From a virus, in the IMG/VR virus record IMGVR_UViG_3300025508_000150, positions 1 through 24,226 of that record: a stretch of 24,226 bases of DNA. The stretch is one strand, 5' to 3'. The notes under the pieces are model-generated. The model saw only the letters and a list, made by a program, of their open reading frames with translations. It ran no database searches and was not told the origin of the DNA. Shown in pieces: positions 11,981 through 20,121 of this stretch. The translations under genes were made by a program, and so were the position numbers. Positions within the stretch are counted from its first letter, which is position 1; each line of letters opens with the position of its first letter.

Positions 11981-14368
11981 CTATTCTGGAAATGCAGCGC
12001 CAGTCGGTAGTACGTTGAAATCAAGAACTATAAATTCTGCTGTTTTCGCTGGTTGTAAGAAAATCTCACCTACCATAATATTTCTATCAATTACATCAGG
12101 AGTGTTGTTGGTATCATCCATAACTACTCTAAATGCGTATAAACCTTGTCTTTGTTGGATTGATTCCAAATAAGGATTTACAATTGATAAGAAACGATTT
12201 CGTGTCGCTGCTGTATTATTTTCAAATACTAAGTAACGAGTTGAAGATGCGATAAACTTCTTAACTGCGATTAATAATCTTCGTACATTGATTCTATCCA
12301 ATGCCGATGGTTTAGCCTGTAAGGTTTTTTGTCCAAATACAGTAACTCCTTGACCAGGGAACGTTGCGATAGGATTTACTCTACCTTCGTAAAGTGCATC
12401 TCTCTCAACTCTAGTCAATCTACTCTTAGCTTCAATAACTGAAGTTAATCCACCACGATTTAAACCAGCTGGTGCGAACCATTCGGCTGCTACTGAATCG
12501 TTAAATGCAATAACACCCGGTAGAACTACAGATGGCGGAACCCATACAGGTTTGTTTTTATCTGAATTTAGTATCTTAACCCAAGGGTGATAAGATGCTA
12601 CATAATTTGAATCAAATGGTTGAACTGTGTTTACAATTGTTGATATTGAATCAGCGTATGCTCCAGCATCCATTATAAAGAATGTATCCTGTCTGTCTTC
12701 ACACATATCTTTAGCGAATGTAGTAACAGATGAATGTAATCTGTGGATTAGGCCTGGCAATACTAACATATTAATATCAAATTCATCAGGATTAGATACT
12801 GAGTTAATAGCTTTTCTGTATGCTATCGTTCCAGTCGCTGTATTTGATGAACAATCATACCCTTGCGTATTTCCAGCTATAATATCACCAGCAGTACTTA
12901 CAATTCTATTTGGTTTGAATCCATCAAAACCACCTTGAAATGGTATTAAGAACTTACGAGAGTTAACTGATGTAGTTGCATCTGATAATGAAATAGAACC
13001 TGAGTTAGGTGATGCAGATGATGGGAAATTAGCTCCAGCTTCTTGGTTATAATCACCTAAGTAAAATGCCGTTCCAGCAGTTGCTGTTGATGAATCAGGA
13101 AATACTGATAAATAATTTACGTTATCCGTTGTAGATAAATCAAAATCAAATCCGTAAAACTTTTTAGCGTTATATGAACTATTAATTTGTTGATTTGCTA
13201 CAAATGCTGGATTTGGAAGTGTAAATGCCGTTCCGTAAGGATTTTGCAATGCTGCGAATCCGAATGGTACTAATGATACATCAACTGCTCCGTTATTAAC
13301 TGCGGTAGATACTTCAACTCTAATATTTGCTGATAGGTTGTTATAATCACCATTTGTTGATAATTTACCATTTGCATCAACTGTAATATATTTGTCACCA
13401 ATTACTCTAACTATATAGTTTGGAGAATCTGGGTTTAAGTTACAACCTTGAAATTGTTCAACTAAATTAGGTCTGATATCAGAATCAACTATACCAACGA
13501 ATGGTGAACCTACAATTTTGTCTTGGTCAACTCTTCGTACTACTACAGTAAATGAACCATATTCAGAACCTGGTACTGAACCTGCTACTTTAATGTCTTG
13601 GATACCAATTTTAAACTCATAGTTTGTAGCACTACCATGTGATAATGTATGGAACTTAAACAAATTAGTAGTGTTTCCACCAACTTTTTGAGATGTAATC
13701 CAAGGTGTTGAAGCTTCGGTGTATGCTTTAGAGTAATCAATATCAGAACTGGTTACTGCGGTTACTGCTACAGTTTCACCTGTTGCGATTGATGCTGATT
13801 GAAATATTTTAAAGTTTGATAACAGATATGCGTTTTCAGAACCTCTTGGAGAGAATCCAAATGCTTTAGTTATGTAGTTATCGTTTGTTGGGTTTAATGA
13901 AGAGGAAAATACCTTTCCTGTTACAGTTGAACCTGAAACTGTTAATAAAAACTCCGAACCTGTGTTTTCAGATACAGGCGTCGGTCCATTAAATACATCT
14001 GTATCAGATGTTACAGCCGTTGTTGGGTGTAATACTGCTACTGTTTTAACACCAAGCGCTGAGGATGATACTTGTAATGCTATTGGGTTTTCTAAAGTAT
14101 ACCCATCTTGTCCTAATACCCTAACGATTGTTGCTGTACCGGCATCTTCTAAATAAGCTTGTGCAGTATAAGGTAGGTATGAATCTTCAGTCAACCCTCC
14201 GAATACTTGTTGAAACTCTTGATACGATTGTACGGTTGTTGGTACAAATGCAGGTCCTTTAACTGTAGACCCTATTAATGCTGCACCAATTTCACCAATT
14301 CCTTGGGGTAGAAACGACAAGTCCTTTTCTCTGGTAAATACTCCAGGACTTACTATTCTTTCTGCCAT
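11981..14368 (-). CDS. Contractile tail sheath protein (gp18-like)
   Basis: A 795-residue protein. The N-terminus (SPGVFTREKDLSFLPQG, then GAALIGSTVKGPAFVP and YTAQAYLEDAGTATIVRVLG) is the classic sheath start. The C-terminal 145 residues have the conserved core: LTRVERDALYEGRVNPIATF, GQGVTVFGQKTLQAKPSALD, INVRRLLIAVKKFIASSTRY, VMDDTNNTPDVIDRNIMVGE and IFLQPAKTAEFIVLDF. The C-terminal domain forms the subunit network that drives contraction. The protein is about 135 residues longer than T4 gp18 (659), the excess being in the middle Ser/Thr/Asn-rich region, probably outward-facing beta domains. A strong AGGAG ribosome site precedes the start and a terminator follows the gene. Confidence 0.95.
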   Translation of the reverse strand: MAERIVSPGVFTREKDLSFLPQGIGEIGAALIGSTVKGPAFVPTTVQSYQEFQQVFGGLTEDSYLPYTAQAYLEDAGTATIVRVLGQDGYTLENPIALQVSSSALGVKTVAVLHPTTAVTSDTDVFNGPTPVSENTGSEFLLTVSGSTVTGKVFSSSLNPTNDNYITKAFGFSPRGSENAYLLSNFKIFQSASIATGETVAVTAVTSSDIDYSKAYTEASTPWITSQKVGGNTTNLFKFHTLSHGSATNYEFKIGIQDIKVAGSVPGSEYGSFTVVVRRVDQDKIVGSPFVGIVDSDIRPNLVEQFQGCNLNPDSPNYIVRVIGDKYITVDANGKLSTNGDYNNLSANIRVEVSTAVNNGAVDVSLVPFGFAALQNPYGTAFTLPNPAFVANQQINSSYNAKKFYGFDFDLSTTDNVNYLSVFPDSSTATAGTAFYLGDYNQEAGANFPSSASPNSGSISLSDATTSVNSRKFLIPFQGGFDGFKPNRIVSTAGDIIAGNTQGYDCSSNTATGTIAYRKAINSVSNPDEFDINMLVLPGLIHRLHSSVTTFAKDMCEDRQDTFFIMDAGAYADSISTIVNTVQPFDSNYVASYHPWVKILNSDKNKPVWVPPSVVLPGVIAFNDSVAAEWFAPAGLNRGGLTSVIEAKSRLTRVERDALYEGRVNPIATFPGQGVTVFGQKTLQAKPSALDRINVRRLLIAVKKFIASSTRYLVFENNTAATRNRFLSIVNPYLESIQQRQGLYAFRVVMDDTNNTPDVIDRNIMVGEIFLQPAKTAEFIVLDFNVLPTGAAFPE

Positions 14369-14438
14369 TTTATTCTCCTATTAATTTCTTATGGTTTATA
14401 TACTAATAAATACTTTAAAAAATTGGAAACGTTGATAC

Positions 14439-14738
14439 TTATTGCTTCGGTGTAAAAATACCTGTATTTATATCAAATTCACCATCACCATACTTTTCTT
14501 TTAAGTCTGCTGCTAGTGTCATTTCACTTTCTCTGATTTTTATATATGTTTGTTGAAGTTCTTCTTTATAAGTCATCAACTGATTGTTTTGGTTAGCTAA
14601 AACTAACAATTCAATCTCCAATTCACCTAATTTAGCGGTAACATCTGAATAATCATCTCTAAATTTGTGTATTTTCGTTATTTCTTCTTCTTGAAACTTA
14701 ATTACTTGCTTTTCTGTAACTTGCTTTATTTCTGCCAT
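14439..14738 (-). CDS. Small coiled-coil protein between gp15- and sheath-like genes
   Basis: Ninety-nine residues, with heptad-like helix over most of the length (QVTEKQVIKFQEEEITKIHK, ELEIELLVLANQNNQLMTYK, EELQQTYIKIRESEMTLAAD) and a short C-terminal GDGEFDINTGIFTPK hairpin. It is a probable dimer or trimer coiled coil without membrane segment. The function is unknown. It has its own ATATTTATA element at 14769-14780 but no clear ribosome site (leader rich in A). It occupies the slot where T4 has terminase genes 16 and 17, and its length and fold fit neither. A tail-assembly or head-tail joining helper is possible. Confidence 0.75.
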   Translation of the reverse strand: MAEIKQVTEKQVIKFQEEEITKIHKFRDDYSDVTAKLGELEIELLVLANQNNQLMTYKEELQQTYIKIRESEMTLAADLKEKYGDGEFDINTGIFTPKQ

Positions 14739-14768
14739 AACATTTTGTGTTTTAATTTATTACTATCG

Positions 14769-14780
14769 TATATAAATATG
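14769..14780 (-). promoter_or_regulatory. ATATTTATA element before the coiled-coil gene
   Basis: CATATTTATATA followed by CGA on the minus strand, upstream of the 99-residue gene. It occurs without a preceding terminator. Confidence 0.35.
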
Positions 14781-14785
14781 ATTAT

Positions 14786-15589
14786 TTATTTAGAAAGTTT
14801 AGTATTCCACGCAATTTTTGAAACTCCGAATGCTTTTTGTACATTTACAGTATTTCCTTTGTGTTCTGGAATTAAATATGCTTTGGCAGTAAGTGTTACG
14901 TTACTTCGTACAACTCTCTCTTCCCCAACACCGTTAGTAGTTTCAAATGAGTAGGAATCACCTTTGATTTGGAATTTATATCTCTGTCCGAACGAACCAC
15001 CATTGAAATAGATTATTTGTTCAACTACTTTATTCAAATCTTCCATATAATCACACCATACAATAACATCATATGATATATTCACATAATCAGGTGTATC
15101 TATGATATAGTTTTCTTGTACAGGTGATTGTCCTATTAATTCAGAGAATGAATCGTATTTGTTTTCTTGCGTATATTTCTTAGTAAACGTTCTTGAAGTA
15201 TCATCATCAGTTAAAACTTTTAATTTAGCATATTCTGTATTAACTTCTAATGAATTTCGTTTGAATGTAATTAATGGTGCTATAATCTTACCACTACTAT
15301 CTTTCATAAACCCATCACGTTGTGCAGATGCCCAATTTTCAGGAGTTGAATACATTACAGGAACAGGAATAAACTTTCCGTTCTCTTTAATAGTAGGTTT
15401 TACGTTAATCTCTAAGAAATCTTTAAAAGCTAAATCAATATCATAGATACCAACACTTGGTATTTTAACATCATCAGTTCTTCGAGATACTTGTTTGGCT
15501 TTATTCAATATGGGGTCATCTGAAAATGAACTTTGTGTTCTTTTCAAGTCTACCTTCTCATCTCTATTGTTTCTGTATTTGTATGCCAT
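14786..15589 (-). CDS. Tail terminator/sheath stabiliser (gp15-like)
   Basis: A 267-residue protein (T4 gp15 is 272). The central part FIPVPVMYSTPENWASAQRD followed by PLITFKRNSLEVN corresponds to the early strands of gp15, which runs FIRVPITYASKEHF. Residues near 175 (NISYDVIVWCDYMEDLNKVV, then EQIIYFNGGSFG) match the gp15 pattern in which a bulky strand is followed by a helix with a VVEQI core. gp15 forms the ring that ends the tail and binds the neck. The gene follows the gp14-like gene by 1 base with an AGGAAT ribosome site; the order 13-14-15 is as in T4. Confidence 0.75.
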   Translation of the reverse strand: MAYKYRNNRDEKVDLKRTQSSFSDDPILNKAKQVSRRTDDVKIPSVGIYDIDLAFKDFLEINVKPTIKENGKFIPVPVMYSTPENWASAQRDGFMKDSSGKIIAPLITFKRNSLEVNTEYAKLKVLTDDDTSRTFTKKYTQENKYDSFSELIGQSPVQENYIIDTPDYVNISYDVIVWCDYMEDLNKVVEQIIYFNGGSFGQRYKFQIKGDSYSFETTNGVGEERVVRSNVTLTAKAYLIPEHKGNTVNVQKAFGVSKIAWNTKLSK

Positions 15590-15590
15590 A

Positions 15591-16118
15591 TTATATTCCT
15601 ACCGGTAAATCATTGTTATCTCTGTTTATACCAACTCTGTAATCATCTCTCAAATTTAATTGAGATTTTTTAGCTACATGAGTTTCAAGCTTTATTGAAA
15701 TATTATAACCTTGTGTATCACCACCATCCCACGTTTCAGGATTCTTTCCTGCAAAATATTGATTTTCGGTTGTACTATCCACAACATGCTGTTCTGAATC
15801 CCACTCAATTACATCACCTATTTGGGGATATAAGTTACTATCAACTAATGTATCTCTTAAAAAGAAAAAACTTACTATTCTAGTGTAATCAGTACCAAAT
15901 TCATCGAATACTTGAGTTCTATCTGCTCTATCGATTATACATGGTAGTTTTACAGGACTGTAATAAGATTTAACCTTGCCTTCACCATATACATTCACAC
16001 TTGTCTCATCGATTACTAATTTATAATAATAAACCTCTGTATCAATTATATCATTGATAAGTTCTTTATTAACCTTTCTAAATAAACTAGCATCTCTACT
16101 TCCACCAAATAGTGCCAT
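15591..16118 (-). CDS. Neck protein (gp14-like)
   Basis: A 175-residue protein (T4 gp14: 256). It has INDIIDTEVYYYKLVIDETS at the N-terminus, then IDRADRTQVFDEFGTDYTRI. Next come PQIGDVIEWDSEQHVVDSTT and ENQYFAGKNPETW, the beta-barrel pattern of head-closure/neck proteins of the gp14 kind, where a QIGD loop and an ENQ...G strand are recurrent. The protein joins the connector to the tail terminator. It lies between gp13- and gp15-like genes, with an AGGAT ribosome site and only 4 bases after the preceding stop. Being shorter than T4's, it probably lacks peripheral insertions. Confidence 0.6.
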   Translation of the reverse strand: MALFGGSRDASLFRKVNKELINDIIDTEVYYYKLVIDETSVNVYGEGKVKSYYSPVKLPCIIDRADRTQVFDEFGTDYTRIVSFFFLRDTLVDSNLYPQIGDVIEWDSEQHVVDSTTENQYFAGKNPETWDGGDTQGYNISIKLETHVAKKSQLNLRDDYRVGINRDNNDLPVGI

Positions 16119-16122
16119 ATTG

Positions 16123-17277
16123 TTATCCTATGTAAACTGCTCTAGGGATTCTACTGAGAGTTGATTCCATAAATTCAGATTCATCTTTTTGGGCTTCTAA
16201 TAATGATTTACGAGAAGTTGCTTCTAAATTTTCTCTTAATTCTGCAATTAATATTTCTTTTTCTGTTGATGCTTCACCTCTTAAATCAGCTCCATCCAAA
16301 GTAATTTCTGAATTTGGAATTGGTACTGAACTAAACTTAGCTCTTACTGCACCTAACATTTCTTTTGCTAATGCTAATGCGTATTTATGAATCCAACGTT
16401 TTCCTACATGGTTTACTTTTGTATAAGTAATTCTATCATAAGGTACATTTGAATAATCTGATACTACTGAATTAGAAATAACACCGTTACTTCGCTCACT
16501 CTCTAAAATGTAATGAAAGTGTATTTTGTATGCCATTGTTGGGATTGGGAATATTCTAATTCTATTATTTTGAATATCAAACCCATATTGTGACCTACGA
16601 ATCATATCATTGAACTCAATTGCTTGAACTCTAAGTAAATCATCATAAAGTGGTTGCATCATAAATGAAACACCTGGAGAATAGTTACCCCAACCAAATG
16701 CATCCAACATACCATCAGAACCAACACCAGCTCCGGCTAATGGGTCAAAGAACCTTACCATAGCAGGTGGTGCATCGTGCAACATCTTTTTAATTTCAAA
16801 TTTATCAACTCCAGCAGTTCCACTTTCTAATGAAGCAACTGATGATGTTGTTAAATCATAAACTTGCTGACCTACTACAGTACTGAATGAACCTGTGTAA
16901 TATGTTAATCTACCACCACTACCTACTTCCGAACCGTAATCCTTTGCAAGTGATACTAACCCACCCATATTTCCATCAAGATGTGTTTGTGAAATGTTAG
17001 AACCAGTCGGAGAGCCTTTTAAATTTAAAAGATTCTCTCTAATGTTAAATTGATTTACTTGTGTTGAATATTCAGTAACTGCTTCTTCAAAGCAAGTATA
17101 AAAGTTAATGTCTTGCAATTCAATATCAACAATTGGATAACCCAATCGTTTGGCACACCAAGATGATACTTTATCAGCATCTTGCTGAAACTCATAATCA
17201 TTATCATAATGTCCAAACGGTGTCATATCTGGAAAGAATGATGATGAACCTGGCCATATTGGAATTTGTACTGCCAT
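16123..17277 (-). CDS. Neck/head-tail adaptor protein (gp13-like)
   Basis: A 384-residue protein. Residues 30-78 (QQDADKVSSWCAKRLGYPIV, DIELQDINFYTCFEEAVTEY, STQVNQF) follow the motif of T4-type gp13 adaptors in which a W-C..RLG.P..DI segment leads into a helix ending in a Y..VN. The rest is beta-rich with a C-terminal helix (ELRENLEATSRKSLLEAQKD). gp13 connects portal and gp14. It starts MAVQIPIWPGSSSFF and has a strong AGGAGA ribosome site behind an ATATTTATA element. It is the first gene of the connector block, after the third LamG gene. It is longer than T4 gp13 (309); the match is by motif and order only. Confidence 0.6.
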   Translation of the reverse strand: MAVQIPIWPGSSSFFPDMTPFGHYDNDYEFQQDADKVSSWCAKRLGYPIVDIELQDINFYTCFEEAVTEYSTQVNQFNIRENLLNLKGSPTGSNISQTHLDGNMGGLVSLAKDYGSEVGSGGRLTYYTGSFSTVVGQQVYDLTTSSVASLESGTAGVDKFEIKKMLHDAPPAMVRFFDPLAGAGVGSDGMLDAFGWGNYSPGVSFMMQPLYDDLLRVQAIEFNDMIRRSQYGFDIQNNRIRIFPIPTMAYKIHFHYILESERSNGVISNSVVSDYSNVPYDRITYTKVNHVGKRWIHKYALALAKEMLGAVRAKFSSVPIPNSEITLDGADLRGEASTEKEILIAELRENLEATSRKSLLEAQKDESEFMESTLSRIPRAVYIG

Positions 17278-17295
17278 TAATATCTCCTATTGTTT

Positions 17296-17308
17296 ATTAT
17301 AAATATGG
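17296..17308 (-). promoter_or_regulatory. ATATTTATA element before the gp13-like gene
   Basis: CCATATTTATAAT on the minus strand, about 20 bases before the AGGAGA-led gp13-like start. It is the entrance to the connector block. Confidence 0.35.
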
Positions 17309-17315
17309 TAGATTG

Positions 17316-18023
17316 TTATAATCCGAACCTACCTTTTGTTGCGTTATAATTTTGTAGTACTTCTGCTGCTGTTAATACTCTGTCATAATACAATGTGTTA
17401 TGTATTTTACCATTTAATGGGTATTTACTTCCACCTAACTCTAGTATTCCAGACGTGTTCGGAGTACCTCCACCACCATGTATAACAGTTTGACTAATAC
17501 CATTAAAATAAAGAGTACAGTTATTTACTATTGTAGTGGTATTAGTTCCACCAACTCCAGTAAATGTCAGACAGAGATTATTAGGCTCCGTTCTATCGTG
17601 GGGCACCTCCATACGGAACGCTCTGTAAGCGCCAGTCCCCCCCTCTCTCCAATAACAATATATTCGATTACTAGTTGACCAATAAAACCCTATAACTCCA
17701 AAATTATTTGTGCCGCCATCTCCACCTGCTTCAAAACAACTATCATTTACTGAGCAATCAGAAGTCCATAATTGAATAGTAAATGGAACATCTGCCCAAT
17801 TGGTAGCAGTTACTGGAGTAACTATCTTATCATTAGAACCATCAAAATCAAAAGCTCCACTAAATGTAGTATCATGTGTAGTTCCATTAGTTAGTGTACT
17901 ATCACTATTTCCTGATAAATCGTTAACTGCAGTTCCACTACCAGGGTATGATTTTTTATTTGCTGCATCTACAGAGAACACTAATCCATCTGTTACTATA
18001 TTTGGCCCACCATGCGTTCCCAT
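17316..18023 (-). CDS. LamG-like lectin-fold protein 3
   Basis: A 235-residue protein with the N-terminal signature NIVTDGLVFSVDAANKKSYP, GSGTAVNDLSGNSDS, then FDFDGSNDKIV, a lectin-fold body (PFTIQLWTSDCSVND, NNCTLYFNGISQTVIHGGGG) and the closing KIHNTLYYDRVLTAAEVLQN. This is the LamG/concanavalin A-like jelly roll common as a decoration or adhesin module in phage structural proteins. It has no signal peptide, as expected for a virion protein. Unlike its paralogues the middle is Cys- and Gly-rich and carries several aromatic loops. It starts inside the stop of LamG 2 (TAATG overlap). The likely role is attachment to polysaccharide or glycoprotein; the ligand is unknown. Confidence 0.75.
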   Translation of the reverse strand: MGTHGGPNIVTDGLVFSVDAANKKSYPGSGTAVNDLSGNSDSTLTNGTTHDTTFSGAFDFDGSNDKIVTPVTATNWADVPFTIQLWTSDCSVNDSCFEAGGDGGTNNFGVIGFYWSTSNRIYCYWREGGTGAYRAFRMEVPHDRTEPNNLCLTFTGVGGTNTTTIVNNCTLYFNGISQTVIHGGGGTPNTSGILELGGSKYPLNGKIHNTLYYDRVLTAAEVLQNYNATKGRFGL

Positions 18024-18748
18024 TATATAAACCTATTTTTTAATGCGTTATAATTTTGAAGTATTTCTGCTGAAGTCAGTACTTTGTTATATATTTTAAA
18101 TGCTCCGAAAGTACCTGGTAGATAGTTTGCGGCTCCGTTTCGACTACCTATACAAAGATTTGATGTGTTTGTTATTCCACCTGATATGGTGCCCGTACTT
18201 ACGCTTGTGGTATCATTTACAGTATCTATTATAATATCTATTCCACTTGCAGTACCCGAACCATCATATGTACATACGACATGATGCCAATTGTTACCTC
18301 TATAAGTATTATTTACAGTAGATACAATTATTCTCTTAGAGGTCGCATTTGTATTTCGTAGTGCAACTGCTATTTTACCTACATGAGCATTTCCTCTATA
18401 TGTTATTTCCACCCCTCTATAATTCCCGCTAGATTCATTTTTACCCATAATATATTTACTGGTATTTGCTGTCGACCTCACCCATATTTCGTAAGTGAAT
18501 GAATCATCATGGTCGAAATTAGCAACAGATGCGTTTCCAAAAGTCACAAAATCATTCGTACCATCTAAAGTTATAGTACCCCCAGCTTCAGTAGTATTAA
18601 ATGAAGGGTTATTAGTTAGTGTACCGACTTCATCACCTATTGTACTATTTAAATTAGTACCACTACCAATGTATGATTTTTTATTAGCCGCGTCAACTGC
18701 GAATATTAGACCATCTGTTACTATTTTTGGTGAATAATGAAATGCCAT
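18023..18748 (-). CDS. LamG-like lectin-fold protein 2
   Basis: A 241-residue protein sharing the ends of its two neighbours: KIVTDGLIFAVDAANKKSYI at the start and AFKIYNKVLTSAEILQNYNA at the end. The middle (HDDSFTYEIWVRSTANTSKY, NWHHVVCTYDGSGTASGIDI) matches the LamG core, including the FTYEIWVR strand and the WHHVVCTYDGSG strand. The N-terminus is diverged from LamG 1 and 3 by many silent changes. It follows LamG 1 with TAAATG and no gap. It is a likely adhesion or decoration module of the virion. Confidence 0.78.
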   Translation of the reverse strand: MAFHYSPKIVTDGLIFAVDAANKKSYIGSGTNLNSTIGDEVGTLTNNPSFNTTEAGGTITLDGTNDFVTFGNASVANFDHDDSFTYEIWVRSTANTSKYIMGKNESSGNYRGVEITYRGNAHVGKIAVALRNTNATSKRIIVSTVNNTYRGNNWHHVVCTYDGSGTASGIDIIIDTVNDTTSVSTGTISGGITNTSNLCIGSRNGAANYLPGTFGAFKIYNKVLTSAEILQNYNALKNRFI

Positions 18749-19420
18749 TTATATAAACCTACTTTTTGTTGCGTTATAATTTTCAAGTATTTCTGCTGCT
18801 GATAATGCTTTGTTGTAGATTTTAAATGATGCCATATTCCCATTTAGGAAGTTAGAGTTGGTTGCTACATATCTTCCAATTTCAGAAACAGAAGTACTCA
18901 TACTACTCACACTCTGGTTTGTAATAATACTACCATTAAGATATATTTTAATATTTCCCGCACTCGTATCAATTACAGCTGATATATTACTCCATACATC
19001 CCTAGTTAATAAGGTGGATTGGGTCATTTTAACTGCACCACCATTAAAATAGTAAAAGTTTCCGTAAGAAAGTCCTACTGCAGTCCCACCCTCACTAATT
19101 GCCAAACCTTTACCTCCCGTAACACCTGTAAAATATCCGTACCCACTATCATTAGCTCCCATTTTATACCAAAAGTTTAAAGTATAAATAGAATTTGTAA
19201 TAGTTGATGTTAAAGCTATATAATCATTAGTCCCATCAAAATTAACATTACCAGAATTTTCACTATCAAACGCAGGCCCATTGGTTAGTGTACCGGTATT
19301 TGCGTTTCCTGATAAATCATTCCATGCAGTTCCAGAACCTGGATATGATTTTTTATTTGCTGCATCTACAGAGAACACTAATCCATCTGTTACTATATTT
19401 GGACCTGTGCTTCCAGCCAT
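18749..19420 (-). CDS. LamG-like lectin-fold protein 1
   Basis: A 223-residue protein with the same N-terminal frame (NIVTDGLVFSVDAANKKSYP, SGTAWNDLSGNANTG, NFDGTNDYIAL), a LamG body (TNSIYTLNFWYKMGANDSGY, DTSAGNIKIYLNGSIITNQS) and the end ASFKIYNKALSAAEILENYN. It overlaps the stop of the 83-residue gene by one base. It has a poor ribosome site, so translation is probably coupled. Fold assignment is by motif and I give no ligand. Confidence 0.78.
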   Translation of the reverse strand: MAGSTGPNIVTDGLVFSVDAANKKSYPGSGTAWNDLSGNANTGTLTNGPAFDSENSGNVNFDGTNDYIALTSTITNSIYTLNFWYKMGANDSGYGYFTGVTGGKGLAISEGGTAVGLSYGNFYYFNGGAVKMTQSTLLTRDVWSNISAVIDTSAGNIKIYLNGSIITNQSVSSMSTSVSEIGRYVATNSNFLNGNMASFKIYNKALSAAEILENYNATKSRFI

Positions 19421-19671
19421 TATGGTAATTCCAAATCATCAACCCATTCTGAGCCGGTTAGTATTGTCATTATTTCAGTATAAGTGTATGGGCCTTCTTT
19501 TGTTGTTAATGAAGAAACTGATGTTGGTATATCACCATCCCATTTAACAAATGTTCTAGAACCTGATACATTTAGTCTAAGAGTATCTACTGATGTCTCT
19601 GCTACATCGTTAAAATCAATACTTCCAGTTTCAGAAGTATTAAATATCATAAAATCTCTTGTGCTACTCAT
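19420..19671 (-). CDS. Small hypothetical protein in the adhesion block
   Basis: Eighty-three residues, beta-rich, unrecognised: MSSTRDFMIFNTSETGSIDF, then LRLNVSGSRTFVKWDGDIPT and EIMTILTGSEWVDDLELP. It is acidic and soluble with no signal peptide. It has an AAGGAA ribosome site and runs into LamG 1 by TAATG. Its place between fibre and LamG genes suggests a small virion or fibre-associated piece. Confidence 0.65.
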   Translation of the reverse strand: MSSTRDFMIFNTSETGSIDFNDVAETSVDTLRLNVSGSRTFVKWDGDIPTSVSSLTTKEGPYTYTEIMTILTGSEWVDDLELP

Positions 19672-19692
19672 ATTATTTCCTTTTAATTAATT

Positions 19693-20121
19693 TTAACAAT
19701 CAAATTGACCATCAACTTGACCACTTCCATCGATAGAAATTCCAGATTCCCCACTTCCATACATATAAAATCCAGCTTCAGCAGTTGGGCCTGTGTCATC
19801 ATCTTCTCTATAATAAGTTACACCATTAGCATATGGGCTTCCACCCCCATCGTGATAAAATGCGGTATCACCTGCGTTACCACAACCTTCTTCCGGGCCA
19901 CCCCATGGGCCGTTTAATGCTTCTTCAGTTAATCCTGCTGATGCTGAATGGTCGTATGAATAAAATTCTGATAGTTTATGTGGTGTACTTCCATCGGGTT
20001 TAGCCGAACTTGCATCATTTACCTCCGTTGTTGATAGTACCGTTAATGAACCATTGACGTTGCCCATTTCCACTCTGATTTGGCTAATACTTATTGGGTT
20101 TCCACTAGCTGGTAATGCCAT
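19693..20121 (-). CDS. Small phage tail-associated protein with Gly/Asp-rich C-terminus
   Basis: A 142-residue protein. It begins MALPASGNPISISQIRVEMG, a start often found in short phage structural proteins and fibre adaptors (LPASG.IS..Q...E.G). Residues 60-142 form a Gly/Asp/Tyr-rich domain (GPWGGPEEGCGNAGDTAFYH, GGGSPYANGVTYYREDDDTG, GFYMYGSGESGISIDGSG) that ends in a terminal Cys; this looks like a small repeated beta-sandwich seen in environmental phage proteins. The ATG overlaps the fibre stop (TAATG), so it is coupled to the fibre. A fibre tip or linker is plausible. Confidence 0.65.
   Translation of the reverse strand: MALPASGNPISISQIRVEMGNVNGSLTVLSTTEVNDASSAKPDGSTPHKLSEFYSYDHSASAGLTEEALNGPWGGPEEGCGNAGDTAFYHDGGGSPYANGVTYYREDDDTGPTAEAGFYMYGSGESGISIDGSGQVDGQFDC

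Noticed and set aside
10140-17308. TATAAATA boxes read on the plus strand as T4-type late promoters
   Set aside because: They would point into the 3' ends of genes, and no plus-strand genes are present. The minus-strand reading precedes real starts.
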